From Siderastrea radians (lineage: Eukaryota; Cnidaria; Anthozoa; Scleractinia; Rhizangiidae): 64,000 bases of DNA. Both the position numbers and the translations under genes were made by a program. Of this stretch, positions 33,583-46,148 are shown piece after piece (within the stretch, counting starts at the first letter, position 1; each line of letters opens with the position of its first letter). The stretch covers positions 55,876,074 through 55,940,073 of the forward strand of contig OZ024889.1 of the NCBI GenBank assembly GCA_964017195.1, given 5' to 3'. The notes under the pieces are model-generated. The model was given only the letters and a program-made list of their open reading frames with translations, did not search any database and had not been told where the DNA came from.

Positions 33583-36500
33583 CAGCCGTCAAATCTGTCT
33601 GATCTAAAAATTGCTTCCATCAATGTGAGGGGAATAGGGAATAACAATAAGAGAAGAGAGACCTTTAATTGGCTCAGAGAAAGACAACAGTCAATTTACT
33701 TCTTACAAGAGGTGCACTGTACTGAAAATAATGTTGACAAATGGAGAGCTGAATGGGGCTACAAGGCACTTTTTAGCTGTTGCTCAAGTAACGCAGCTGG
33801 TGTTTGTATTCTTTTCAACAGTAACTTCAACTTGAACATTTTGAAAATTTTCTCGGATCCCTCGGGACGTTATATAATATGTGACATTAAAGCTGAAGAA
33901 AAACTATTCACCCTTGCTAACATTTACGCTCCAAATGATGACGACCCGACCTTTTTTACAACTTTTTTTGATCACTTAGAAAATTTTCAATGTGATGAAA
34001 TAATATTAGGCGGCGACTTCAATCTCGTACTAAACGTAAAAGAAGATAAGAAAGGTGGTCTTCCAAGAACACACCAAAATGCTTTGAACGTTGTCAAGCA
34101 AGCTTGCGAAGAACTGGATTTGACTGACATTTGGAGAATACTTAATCCCGACAGCCACAGGTACACGTGGCGCCGAAGGAAACCAGAAATACAATGTAGA
34201 CTCGATTTTTTTCTAATTAGCTCAAATTTGATTTGTGATACCAATCAAGCGGACATTGCACCTGGGTATAAAACTGATCATTCGCTAATAACACTTAAAA
34301 TAGCCTTGCATCATAATCCAAGAGGAAGAGGTTTTTGGAAACTTAACACTTCTCTATTAGCCGAGGATGAATACTTAAAAGAAATTAAAACAATTATTTC
34401 CCAAACCAAAATTGAATACAAGGAGGATAACTCGGTTAATCCAGCTCTACTTTGGGAAATGATTAAAATGAAAGTTCGAGAAAAATCAATCTCGTATGCG
34501 ACCGTCAAAAACTCGAAAACCAAGTCCAGAGAAAAGGCTCTTCACGAGGAGATAGCGGATCTTGAAAGGAAAATAGACGCAATCGACACGACGAATAGCG
34601 AGGTACAAAAATCACAGCTACATGCAAAGATTGATAATCTTAATTGCGAGCTCGAAAAAATCATCGAACAACGCACTCAAGGTGCTATTCTGCGCTCGAG
34701 AACTCGGTGGCACAACGAAGGTGAAAAAAATACGAAATATTTTTTGAGTCTCGAAAAAAGGCATCATAAACAGAGCACAATAAGCAGACTGAAGAAAAGC
34801 GAGAACGAATTTGCGGTTTCAGACAAAGAAATCCTTAACGAATGCGAAGCCTTCTATAAAGATCTATATTCATCTAAGATCCAAGCAGGCTCCATCCCAT
34901 TAGACACGGACCACTTTTTTCAAGAGAACGACACGGTTTTAAACAAGGAAGAAAGCGATTCCATTGAAGGCCTTTTAACAGACGCGGAATGCATTGCAGC
35001 ATTGAAAGACATGGGAAACGGGAAAAGCCCAGGAAATGACGGCTGCCCTCTGAATTTTACAAAACGTTTTGGAGCGACATTTCGGAACCTCTCTTAAAAG
35101 CCTTAAACTATGGATTCGAGATCGGTCAGCTTTCCGTATCGCAAAGACGAGGTATCATTAAACTTATTGCCAAGAAGAGTGAAGAACTCTATTATATACG
35201 TAACTGGAGACCGTTAACACTTTTAAACTGCGATTATAAGATAGCCGCAAAGGCTATTGCTAATCGTTTGAAGGCCCACTTATCTAAACTCATAAATAAT
35301 GATCAGTCTGGGTTCATTAAAGGACGCTTCATAGGCGAAAACATACGCCTAATAGACAGCGTAATTAACTACGCTGCTACAAAAAATATCCCAGGACTGT
35401 TGCTCTTTCTAGACTTTGAAAAGGCTTTCGACACTCTAGAATGGCCCTTCATCCAGAAAACTCTCGTCTCCTTCGGTTTCGGCCCTTCTATTGTTCAATG
35501 GTTTAAAACCTTCTATTGTGGCTCGGAAAGTTGTATCTTGAATAATGGTTGGGCAAGTAACTTTTTTCCTGTGCACAGAGGTGTCCGTCAAGGCTGCCCC
35601 CTTTCTCCATACCTTTTTATTCTTTCAGCTGAGATTCTTGCAAAAAAAATCAGAAAAGACTCGGACATTAAGGGATTGACAGTAAAACAAAACGAGATAA
35701 AAATAAGTCAATACGCTGATGACACAACTCTTATACTTGACAGTTCAGAAAAGTCTCTCTCTGAAGCTCTTAGCGTCTTGGATGGCTTTAGCAAAACATC
35801 AGGCCTAAGATTAAATAAAAAGAAGACTGAAGCTCTATGGATTGGTTCAAATGTAGGCAAAAAAGAAGTTATTTGTAAGGAACATAACTTGAACTGGCAA
35901 AATTCAAAGGTCAAACCGCTTGGAGTTTGGTTCTCAATTTTTCCTGAGACTACATTAAACCTTAACTTCTCGGAAAAACTAGAAAAAATGCGAAATTGCT
36001 TAGGTACCTGGTCACTCCGAAGACTTAGCCTGATTGGAAAAATCACTGTCATTAAAAGTCTAATAGCCTCTCAAATAGTTCATCTCTTATCGCCTCTACC
36101 ATCAAACCACCAGATTATAAAAGAAATAAACGTTCTCTTTTTCCACTTCCTTTGGAATGACAAAGGGGACAAAATAAAGAGAAATGTTATTATCCGCGAT
36201 TACCAAGACGGGGGCCTCAAGATGATTGATATCATCTCCTTCAATAAAGCTTTAAAATCCGTCTGGATTAAAAAATACTTGGATGTGAATAACAAGGGGA
36301 AATGGAAATTGTTTATTGACGCTGAGCTGGAGAATCTTGGTGGCGCTACGGTTCTGAGCAATCTTGACAAAGTTGACACAAAAAAGATTGCCAAATCCTT
36401 GAGCCCTTTCCTGAAAGAGATACTGGAAATATGGGCTGAACTGAACTATCAAGACCAAATAACTTCTGTCGACTCTTTTTTGGCGCAAAGCCTATGGCAC

Positions 36501-37334
36501 AATTCACTGATTAGAATCATGGGCAAACCAATCTACTATAAAAACTGGCATCAATCGGGCATTGACTATGTAAATCAAATCATCAAAGAGAAGCCAAACG
36601 TCTTCCTCTCCCTAAATGAATTTGAACAGAGGTATCATATTAAGGTTTGCCCACTTACTTTCTGTGGAATCGTATCTGCTGTCAAAACGCTTTGGAGAAA
36701 ACAAAACCAAGCTTTAACACAAAATGCCGAAAAAAAAGAATCTTTGGCAACCGTAATGTTGAAATCCAACAAACCCAACAGACTGGCATATAAAATACTT
36801 ATAGAAGCGAAAACCAAATCCCCAATACCTAGTCAACTAAAATGGTACAACGCTACTCAAGATAGTTATGATTTCGACTGGCAAAAAACGTATCAAATTG
36901 CCCTCAAATGCACCAAAAGTACTAAATTAATTGAGTTTAATTTTCGTTTCTTGCACCACACCTTGGCTACAAATACAGCCTTGGTTAAAATGGGTTTTAA
37001 AAATGACGTAAAGTGCACTTTTTGTAACGAGGAACCGGTAAATATCCTTCATCTTTTCTGGTGCTGTAACAAAATACAACTCTTTTGGAAACATGTTTTC
37101 GTTTTTCTCCAACAATGTAATATTTTATCCCAAAATTGCGTTCCCAGCGAATCTGCAGTGCTGGGTCTGAGGCCGGAAACATCAAAGAACGGCAATAAAA
37201 TTGACCTAATTTTCCTTGTTGCTAGATTCTACATTTGGCTTTGCAGAAGTAAGGAAAAAATCCCAGTTGTAGAAAGTTTTATATCTTACTTAAAATTCTA
37301 CAAGAAAGAATTAGAACCCTTCCATATTAGTTAG
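33583..37334 (+). pseudogene. LINE ORF2: APE endonuclease, reverse transcriptase, C-terminal zinc knuckle
   Basis: The frame opens after a TAA at 33580 but has no ATG before the endonuclease. Endonuclease motifs: LKIASINVRGIG, LQEVHC, ANIYAPNDDDPTFF, LGGDFNLVL, TDHSLITL. RT motifs: NWRPLTLLNCDYKIAAKAIA, SGFIKGRFIGENIR, FLDFEKAFDTLEW, GVRQGCPLSPYLF and the catalytic QYADDTTLIL. A C-terminal knuckle follows (CTFCNEEPVNILHLFWCC). A one-base loss at about 35,041-35,043, within the GNDG-P-EFYK motif, shifts the frame. The enzyme nicks genomic DNA and copies LINE RNA at the nick. Confidence 0.9.
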
Positions 37335-39748
37335 ATCTCACCTGATTTTCTTTTTTTTTTTTTTTCAATATACATATATATGGTGTACATATATACTTAT
37401 CTATGTAGTTGGTCTCTTTTTCTTTTCATTGTATCCTATTACCCTCTTCCCATCACGTACATTTCCAACTCATCCATAATTTTAAAGCAACGATTCAGCA
37501 GGAGATCTTTTATCTCTTCTCCATACTCTGTTGAGTAGATTAGGTCATATCTTATCTTTTCATAGCAATTCCCCCCCCCCTTTTCTTTTTTTTTCGCATG
37601 CAAGCTTTACGTGTCGCTCAAATATTTAACTAATTAATTGCTTTATTTTACAAGTGTTATGCAATTTAAGGAAAACAGTGTATAATAAGTGGCATATTAC
37701 AAGACAGTGTAAAATGTATATAATAAGCCAAACACCACATGTAACTGAGTAGTATGTAGTAAGTGACTGTCATTAGTGTATTAGTAATGTATTATGTAAG
37801 TAGTGTACTAGCATTGTAAGTAGTGTACTTGTTATTGTAAGCAGTTTGCTTTGCTTTCATTCAATTAAAAGAAAAGAAAAAAAAAAAATAATAATAATAA
37901 TCCCATAGGGGGCTTTTTTGTTTGAACAGCATCTGTCAACAAATTCAAGTTTAGCTTCATATTTTGCTTTTTGTGTGGTTCCAGAAAATATCCATACCCC
38001 CACCACGGAGGGAATTGGAAATTCCGGAGGGGTGGGGGGTCAAAAGCCCAGGAAAATCCAGAGGAGTGGGGGGTTGAACGGATAAATTACTTTCCAGAGG
38101 GTCAACTTCGATTCATTCCGATGTAAGCTGCAGATAAAGTTCGAAAATTACTGCTTACCGAATTTGTAGATCTTTATTGTGGAATTAAATTAGTTTAACT
38201 GCTAAATAAACACTTTTGTTAAATGTAAAACAGGTATTCTTTCTCCTTTTGCTTTTGAATGCTATATTGGGGCGGAAACGAGATAAACATCGTCGTTGCG
38301 AAGAGTGCGATAAGTGCTAAATCGGAGAATGTTATAATAGGAGTTGTGATCCACATTTTTTTCCGATTCTCCGATTATTTCGATTGGTTAAACGTAAGGC
38401 GCGAATGAAAATCGCAAAACACCGATTAGAATTTTTACTTTTTGAGAGAAAACACCCGAACCGCTTCATTCTTTAAACGTGAGGCTGGAATGAAAATCGC
38501 AACGTATCAATTTATCAATTTCCCTCTTGAGGAACTGAAGACACACGGGCCGAAGTGGGAAACGCAAATGAACATACGAAAGCGAACAAAGAAAAGATAA
38601 ATGCATCAATGCTTTGTTCTTAAACGTGAGCCGGGGATAAAAAATCGCAAGGGGGAGGGGGGGGGGCGATTCACAATATCCGGTTCACTTCAAAGACTGC
38701 TCCTAACGTCGTCGAAATTTGCATAACAACAACTCAGCTGTTCAACAGAAATTCGTTAAGCGTGTGCACTGAAAGAAGACGGCCTGATATTTCCCGTTCT
38801 TTAAGCGCGCCATGCGAGAAAGGTTAAAATTGGGAAGTTGCAACAATCAGACAGTTGGAGTCTTGTTACAAGAAGACGTAAAAACGTAACAGGTACTTAA
38901 TCTAGTCGTTTAGACTACATGTGCGTTTTTCAATTAAAAAAAATTCTACTAAGAATCGTACAATCGGAGACTTGTTACCAAAACGCCGTTTTGTTAAAAT
39001 CGGACAATTGCAAGTACAGTCGCATCGTAGAATAGGAGAATCGGAAAAATCAGAAGAATCATACAATCAGAGACATGTTACAATAAGGGCGTTTTGTTAA
39101 AATCGGACCGTTGCAACAATAGTCGTAGAATAGGAGAATCGGAAAAATCGGCAGAACCATACAATCGGACACTTCTTACCAGAAGGGCGTTTTGTTAAAA
39201 TCAAATAAACGGGGATCACAGTCTGCTCCTCCTAAACGTCCATAAAACTGGTTGATCTTCAAGAGCGCGAAGGTAGAAGCTGAGGACTTGAGGACTTTAA
39301 AACCTTCATTAAAAAACCTCTTCGCCCCGCGTAAGTGCTATCACCCCGGCGGATCTCTACGTTTACTAAGGCTAAGGGATTTTTTTACTATCCAACAGCC
39401 ATTAACGAGCTCCTAATCACAAGCGCATTACAAAGCGACGGAAAAACATTTAGAACTTTAACTTTGCTTTTGCCCGCGTGAAAAGTGCTGCGAGGACGCT
39501 GTCAGATTGCACAACTGTTGGTTTCTACACAATAGGCCATTCAAGGGAAAAATTTATTTTTCGCATTTTAGCGCCGAACAATCTTTCAACTGAAATTCCA
39601 GTCAGTGAAAGAAAAATTATAATGCATATCTGCGAGAAAACAAAAATCAAAATACACTTTTTTCCCCTTTTCCCCCTTAATGATCATTCAACAGGCTAGG
39701 AAAATAATGTTTCAAGTCTTTAATGTTTCATACTTGCTCTTCTTTCAG
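37335..39748. other. LINE 3' UTR then repeat-rich non-coding sequence
   Basis: To 37,867 the sequence is LINE 3' UTR. At 37,984-38,100 lies a G-rich dispersed-type repeat (AAATATCCATACCCCCACCA, GGAATTGGAAATTCC). From 38.25 kb the phrases AATCGGAGAA and ATCGGAAAAATC recur, and the stretch at about 38.88-39.21 kb is a degenerate tandem repeat. No gene seen. Confidence 0.55.
38880..39212. repeat. Degenerate tandem repeat, about 100-bp period
   Basis: GTTTTGTTAAAATC recurs at about 38,988, 39,091 and 39,189, each with GGAGAATCGGAAAAATC and ACAATC(A/G)GA(G/C)AC nearby. Three units are recognisable. Confidence 0.7.
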
Positions 39749-39877
39749 GGGATGTCACTGATCATGAACTACCGACGGAGTTTGGGCCCAGCCGCGCGGA
39801 ACCTACGGCGGTACCTACGCTGCGACGGGAAGCTGGAAGATAAGCCTGAAGCCATTGTCATGCGTGACCAGCAGTGA
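39749..39877 (+). pseudogene. Secreted-peptide family, copy A: orphan second exon
   Basis: After an acceptor (CTTTCAG|, 39746-39748) the frame GMSLIMNYRRS...AARNL...DQQ and stop match exon 2 of copies B and C, with six- and twelve-base insertions. The first of the two conserved cysteines is lost (SLGPAARNL instead of SLCAAARNL). Similarity to copy B covers the 3' flank, including AAAATAAAC and ATTTTTGCATGG. Upstream similarity ends near 39,550, so intron and exon 1 are missing. It is probably non-functional. Confidence 0.7.
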
Positions 39878-40844
39878 ATCAAGAAATACAAAAGAAAAAA
39901 AAAAGCCAATTCAAAGTGTAGAATGTAAACATATTCCCCTGTAAAATGAAAAAACTTCCTTAAAATAAACAATTTTTGCATGGATGAAACAAAACGAGTC
40001 AACCATCGTTAGCCATGGTTAGGACGGCACAGATGAGTAAACAAAAAAATTGAAGGGGTTGATGGGGAAGGAAACAAAAAGATTTTGTTTCAATACGATA
40101 AGAAATTCGTCATTGCGAGGAGCAAAAGATATAACGTTTGTTTATCGTTTACCAATAGTTTCTTTTGCTCAGTTTCTTATAATGTGTGTATGGATTCTTT
40201 GTATGCAAGAACGCTGGATCTCCTGAAACGTAGAATGTAAATTGCAGCGATTGCCTTCATACTTTTAAGTGATATATTACGTGTGTATATTCATTTTGTA
40301 ATCAGCAACAAAAGGACATCTCAAACGACGGAATATGTGACCAGTCGTTGTGCTCGATAGGTGTTTTTTTTTTTCTTTTTCTTTTCTATTTTCTATTGCC
40401 TAGTTTCCGTCTTTTTGGTTGTGGTGTATTGTAACACAAAAGCTCAGCTGTATGGATATAAGTGTTTTTTATTGTTTTTTTTTTCTTCAGGAACTTTTCT
40501 TGGACATTCTCAAAAGCCTTTTATCGTGTTCCTGTACCGTGCTCAATAATAGATCTACAAATCTACGTACTTCTAAGACATCTATACAAACAGATCTGAG
40601 TCGTCCAGGGTACCTGAGACAACCCGCCCTCAAAATTATCCTGAAGGAGCCAACTTTTCGCTTATTAAAAAAAAAAGTCAACCAACCGTTTACATCGTAA
40701 AGAACGCGATGACTAACTCATCTTGGGAAAGAGACAAACCGGGGGACGAACACAAATGGGGTGGCTGATTTTTGATATGGATTTCCTATTGTAACCTTTT
40801 GGGAGATCAGCAATACATTTGCGCTTTGTTTTTCTTAAATTAAG

Positions 40845-41019
40845 AATAAAACGTTCTCTGGTTAAATTTTTTTTTAAATCCATAAGCTTTCGACAACCGT
40901 TCTGTTGTCTTCAACGTATATAATGGATTTTTTTTTTCTATCCGTTGAAGACAACAGAACGGTTGTCGAAAGGTTATAGATTGTTATAAAAAAAAATGTT
41001 AACCAGAGAACGTTTTATT
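40845..41019. mobile_element. 175-bp hairpin MITE
   Basis: AATAAAACGTTCTCTGGTTA begins the left arm and its complement ends the right arm. The inner arms carry CTTTCGACAACCGTTCTGTT and the inverse, around a short AT-rich loop. Arms are about 75 bp with a few mismatches. It sits in the 3' flank of copy A. Confidence 0.85.
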
Positions 41020-41239
41020 ATTTATATCATGAATCCTGGTAAGGGATCTTCGATTTTCTTCTTTTGAATTGTTATTTCTGATAACAGCTTGTCGAAAATT
41101 GTAATAAAAGCCGTCGTGTTTGTCAGTAAGTTGTATTATTATAAAACTTGTCGCATTTTGTGACACATCCTAAATTGCAATAAACGATTTTTGTTTATGG
41201 CAATTACTTTATTGGCATACCGCATATACTGTAAAAGAG

Positions 41240-41520
41240 GTAATGTAAACTCACACACGAGCCAAGGAGGTCCACATGGCTGGAGCTTAACCTGGTTCCT
41301 GTAGCATGAAGCAATTCAGAGTATTGCTGCTCCTTCTGGATGGGAAGCTAGTCCATCGCAGGGTCACCCCCAGCAGTAAGTCGACGGTACCCATTTATAC
41401 ACCTGGGTGGGGAGGGACAACGTGGTGGAGGAGGGAATAACCTACCCATGTCCCCAAGAAAACCACCGTCAAACATTAGCCCTCTTTGTCCCCACCTCCA
41501 TATATCATTAAGCAACCAGT
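41240..41520. repeat. Probable dispersed repeat
   Basis: GC-richer block containing GGAAGCTAGTCCATCGCAGG, GTCACCCCCAGCA and CCACCTGGGT-like text. I associate this wording with a repeat common in coral genomes, but copy number cannot be judged here. Confidence 0.35.
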
Positions 41521-42157
41521 CAATCAGGCGATGACCTTGATCAACCTACTACGACGAAAATTCGGTAAAACTATAAGACGGTGGCCTACAGGCCCGTCTT
41601 ATCTAGAGACTTAAAGAGAAATGTTGACATATTGTGCGCGGGCCATACTACAACCAACGGAAAAAGCCCAACAAGAAGAGCGTAAAATGGCACAAAATGA
41701 CTGGTAAATCTTGAAGGAATATTCAAATTAAATAAAACACAAGCAAAAATATTAAACATCAAGCCGGAAGTGACCGTGACGCTGTTCACATCCCTGACTT
41801 GAGAAAAAAAAAACTTTTATAATGTCAGGTCGTATGCACCTTGGTGGATAATAAGTACTTTTAAATCATTACGATCCTTTTGGTGCGTGGTTAACGTTAT
41901 GGAAAAATGTCCCTGTCGTGACGCCATGCAGGCTAAACAAGAATTCGAGGGTATCATTGCAGTCAATTACAGCTCAGAAAGATAAAACGTGTCTCCAAAT
42001 TGTCTTCTTTACACAACATTAATGATTTGCAATAAACAACTTCATTTTTTTCTCTTTCGCCAACACAGATGGGGTTCGGGCGAAATTAAAATACACATCT
42101 GAAGAACTACAAATTAATATATTACACATAATTAAACTACTTCAGAGGAAAAAGAGC

Positions 42158-42210
42158 ATATAAACAACTTAATACAGTCTTATAAGCCATATTGTGTTTA
42201 ACACCTCCAG
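42158..42210 (+). promoter_or_regulatory. Core promoter of peptide gene copy B
   Basis: TATA box ATATAAAC at 42158-42165, then CCATATTGTGTTTAACACCT about 30 bp later, the likely start region. Both are kept at copy C (48479-48486 and 48509 on). At copy D the TATA position reads CATGTTAAC while the downstream box is kept. Confidence 0.6.
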
Positions 42211-42245
42211 AGAACCTTTGCTAAGAATACAAGACAATTGTGAAA

Positions 42246-43674
42246 ATGAAATCAAAAATAGTGGCTCTTTTCTTTTTCACTTTGTTGCTGGTGTCGCTCG
42301 TAAAAGAAGCTGATTGTATAGATTTGCGAATTAGAAAAGGAAAACGGGAAAGGATCCAGGTAAAAACAAAATAATAATAATATTCGCCATTTTTTATCTT
42401 TGTTTATGTTGATCGCTCTTACTGGTAGAAAGCTCAATCATTCATCTCAATATGTGTCGTGTTTCAAGGCATAGCACCCGTTACTGTGGAATTCTTCACC
42501 ACTCAGTTGTATAAATAGGTAGCTGTATGGATTAGCACTGCATATGAATTGAAGGTGTATTAATAATATTGATCCTAGTTGTTTATGGTCAAACTTCAGC
42601 ACACGTTTCGAGTTCTGCAGAGTTTGCCGCCTTTGCTTTGCTTAATAACGTACTGAATAGTTTAACCGACAATTCGATCCTTTAGGCCAAGCCATAGACA
42701 CGTCAAGGAAGGAAAATATATTTCTCTGAAATTAACTGATCAATTTTTTATCTAAAACTTGGATATAAGTATGCTGCCCGTGTATTAGATTTACCTTAAA
42801 AGGTTAGGCAACATTTTATTTCAGCGTGGTCGCGCAGTTTGCTTCTTATACTTGTAAAGTCAAAGTTAGACACGCCAATAGAAGACAACCCCTTTTTTCT
42901 CTGATATGAATTTACGAAAGCCAAGTTGCTTTAAATAACAAAAAATGTCCACAAAAGAGCACTTTCTCGAAAACAGCTGTTCGACTTCAATTTAAAATTT
43001 CAAAGTTTAGTTTGCAATCTGTTTCCTTAAGAAAATTTGAAAAAAAATATGTTTGCTCTAACATTTGACTCCACTGAATAAATATAACCGCGAGCTTCAA
43101 AAATTGTGAGCGGGTCCTTGTCTTATTTTATGGCATAGATCGCTCGCGCATCGGAAGGTTTTCGACGACATCTTTAAAGTATAATTGGCAAAGTTTGAAC
43201 AATGGGTCAGTTATTAAACTGTTTTCATAAACTGAAAACTGTTTATTTTGTCACCCGATGTCTGCAAGACGAGTTTTTTGTTTAATTGGCTTTAAGATAG
43301 CTTTATAGCTGTATTTACTGAGTTCATATAATTTGAATGAAACTGTCTTTTTCTTTAATTTGTAGTTATTTTAGTTTTCACATTTTAGCGCCGAACAATC
43401 TTTTCAACTGAAATTCTAGTCAGTGAAAAAAATTATAATGCATATCTGTGAGAAAACAATAATCAAAATACACTTTTTCCCCGTTTTCCCCTTTATGGTC
43501 ATTCACCAGGCTAGGAAAATAATGTTTCAATTCCTTAATGTTTCATACTTGCTCCTCTTTCAGGGGATGTCACTGAACTACCGGCGCAGTTTGTGCGCAG
43601 CTGCGCGGAACCTACGCTGCGACCGGAAGCTGGAAGATCAGCCTGAAGCCATTGTCTCGCGTGACCAGCAGTGA
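42246..43674 (+). CDS. Secreted basic peptide precursor, copy B (unknown family)
   Basis: Exon 1 (42246-42359) encodes a signal peptide with a strong hydrophobic core (IVALFFFTLLLVSLV) ending near KEADC, then IDLRIRKGKRERIQ. A donor CAG|GTAAAA and an acceptor CTTTCAG| (43561-43563) bound a 1.2-kb phase-0 intron. Exon 2 (43564-43674) gives NYRRSLCAAARNLRCDRK and an acidic tail. The product is 74 residues, strongly basic in its middle, with two cysteines spaced C-x7-C in exon 2. Dibasic sites (KR, RR), one preceded by Gly, suggest a processed and perhaps amidated peptide. I recognise no family, and a neuropeptide, host-defence or other secreted role is possible. AAAATAAAC downstream may be the poly-A signal. 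Confidence 0.75.
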
Positions 43675-46139
43675 ATCAAGAAATACAAAAGAAAATAAAA
43701 AGACAATTCAAAGTGTAGAATGTAAACATATCCCCCTGTAAAATGAAAAAAAAGACTTCCTTAAAATAAACAATTTTTGCATGGATGAAACAAAACGTTA
43801 GCTATAGTTTAAGGACGGCACAGAAGTAAAAAGAAAAAAGAAATGAAGGGGTTGATGGGGAAGGAAACAAAAGGATTTTGTTACGACATGATAAGAAATT
43901 TGTCATTGCGTCGTTTGTTTATCGTTTACCAATAGTGTTTCTTTTGCTCAGTTTGTTATAATGTGCGTATGGATTCTTTGTATGCACTTTTGAGTGATGT
44001 ATTACGTGACTGTGTATATCCATTTTGTAATCAGCAGCAAAAGGACAAACGAGGGAATATGTGACAAGCTGTTGTGCTCGATAGGTGTTTTTTTTTTCTT
44101 TTCTTTTTCTTTTCTTTCTTCTTTTTAATCCAAAATTTTCTATTTGCTAGTTTCCTCCTTTTTGGTTGCGGTGAATTGCGACAAAAAGCTCAGCCGTATG
44201 GATATTAGTGTCTTTTTATCTTCGCGAACTTGTGTTGGACATTCTCAAAAGCATTTTATTGTTTTTTTCGTGTTTCCTTTTATCGTGCTTAATAGATTTA
44301 CAGACCTACGTCCTCATAAGACTTCTATACAAATCTGAGCTATCCTGGGTACCTGAGACAACCCGCCCTCAAAGTTATCTGGATGAGTTAATGTTTCACT
44401 TATTTATTTCAAAATTCAACCAACCTTCTACATGAGGATTGCGATACAAACCAGGGGGGGAGGGGAACGACAAATGAAGTGGCTGGTGATTAGTATGGAA
44501 TACCCTTACGCCTATTACACCGTCAGTCGGGCCTGTTGTTACCTCCAACATTCGGGAGATCCTCATCGCTTCCTTACAGCGCATCGTTGACAAGCAGCTA
44601 GGATTGCTTTTGAGCCATAATCGCGAGGTGCACACCAATTAAGAAACAGGGCTAGAAGGCGTAGTCCTTGTAATTATTGTACTTACAGATCTAGAGCTGA
44701 GGTATTTGATAACATGGACCAATTCGTCCCGATTTCCTTTTAGCGACTGGCATTTTTTGGGACAACACGTTGATTCTGCTCGGCAAACTTTCTCTATCCA
44801 CAGGACAAAAAGCCAACTTTTGCTACACTGCCTGTCTCAATTTTGCACAAAAAGTTGCAACTGTTTCAAAATAAATGCATTTCATGGAGTCTCATTTTTC
44901 CCGCGACAAAAATTATCTACGCTAGTGTTTCTTCAGTTCTGTAATTTTACTAATCCTCTAAAGTTGAAGGTTGTTCCAAGTCAGGAAATACAAACACTGA
45001 AGTCTAATCGATGATTGGGATGGATGCCTTCCTTACCCAAAGAAAGAACACAGCGTGCCGGGTAAGTGTCTGATATCGGAGGCATCCCTCGCTCAATGAG
45101 CTGGTGTTCTGTGGACCCAACGGGAACTCCTACAACAGGTGATTATTTCGACAGCGAAATCATGTCAGCCGACGTCGCAGTCAAGAACAGCTACGGTTTA
45201 CTCCATACTACTCGAGCTTTTGAGCGCAAGCTAATCAATTGCAGGGTAGATACAAACGTTAGTTATGATACAGGTTCAACCTGGGGAAAGACGATTTACC
45301 CAGGGGGCATTCATCGAAGTTCACCCAGGGTAATTGATCAGAATTTCTTTGTTTGCTTGATGTGTCGTGTTCGTCTTGTTTTTTCTTAGGACTTTGTTGT
45401 TTAATTTCTTGTAATCTTTGCCGTTATTTTAATAGAAGTTGTCGCATCGTGCAGAATGGCCAGACATTTACGCTTATTGGACTCCTGATTCAAGCAGGAG
45501 CGTTCAATAAAAGGGCCATAATAATAGAGAAAAGATACGAATCGGGTGATGATGAGGTTGACCGACTGTGATCATCATTTTTCAGTATTTAGAGCAACTT
45601 TACGTGGTATAATATAGTAGATTCTAAAGAGGAAAGCTAAAACTGAAATTTCGTCTAAAATTGAGGAAATTAAAACAGAGCAAGTTGTAGACTTTTGCTT
45701 CAAAGAATGATCACTTTTCACTTTTTGCAGTATGAATTAAGATTCAGCTGTCACTGTCTTCGAAATTAGCACCGATCTTCAGAGGCTAGTTGTAAGGCGA
45801 ACTTTGAAACAATAACTTGTAGTAAACTTTAATTAAAGTCGTCGGTTTTATCAGTAAATGGTATGATTTTAAAAGTTGTAGCATTTTATAACTCTTGTCC
45901 AAAATTGCAATAGGATGGCGGATGTTGCAATACCTATGGCATTTCTGTAGTAACGCACCTTTATCGCGATATGACTGTAGTGACATCTCGTAATGTTCAA
46001 CAATATTCAAAATGTTAATTTTTCATCCCTTGTTTTATGTAGATCGATAGCGATATAAATTTGCACTACGAGAGGTTCACCTGTAAAATTATTAAAAAAA
46101 TAATGCTGAATCTCTGGAATGCTCAGTTTAGAGACTCTT
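43675..46139. other. 3' flank of copy B and unassigned sequence
   Basis: To about 44.45 kb it matches the 3' flank of copy A. A 107-codon frame at 45066-45389 has no recognisable domain. No other gene is supported. Confidence 0.45.
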
Positions 46140-46148
46140 GGTTATTAC

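Larger units (their letters stand above)
32157..37897 (+). mobile_element. 5'-truncated Tx1/L1-like LINE with target-site duplication
   Basis: TAATCCCATAGG occurs at 32145-32156 and again at 37898-37909, directly after an A-rich tail ending in TAA repeats (about 37868-37897), as expected of target-primed reverse transcription. The copy begins inside ORF1, followed by ORF2 and a 0.5-kb 3' UTR. A MITE interrupts ORF1, and ORF2 has one frame change and no visible start codon, so the copy is dead. Clade assignment (L1/Tx1) comes from the APE-type endonuclease, the RT sequence style and an ORF1 of the L1 type. Confidence 0.85.
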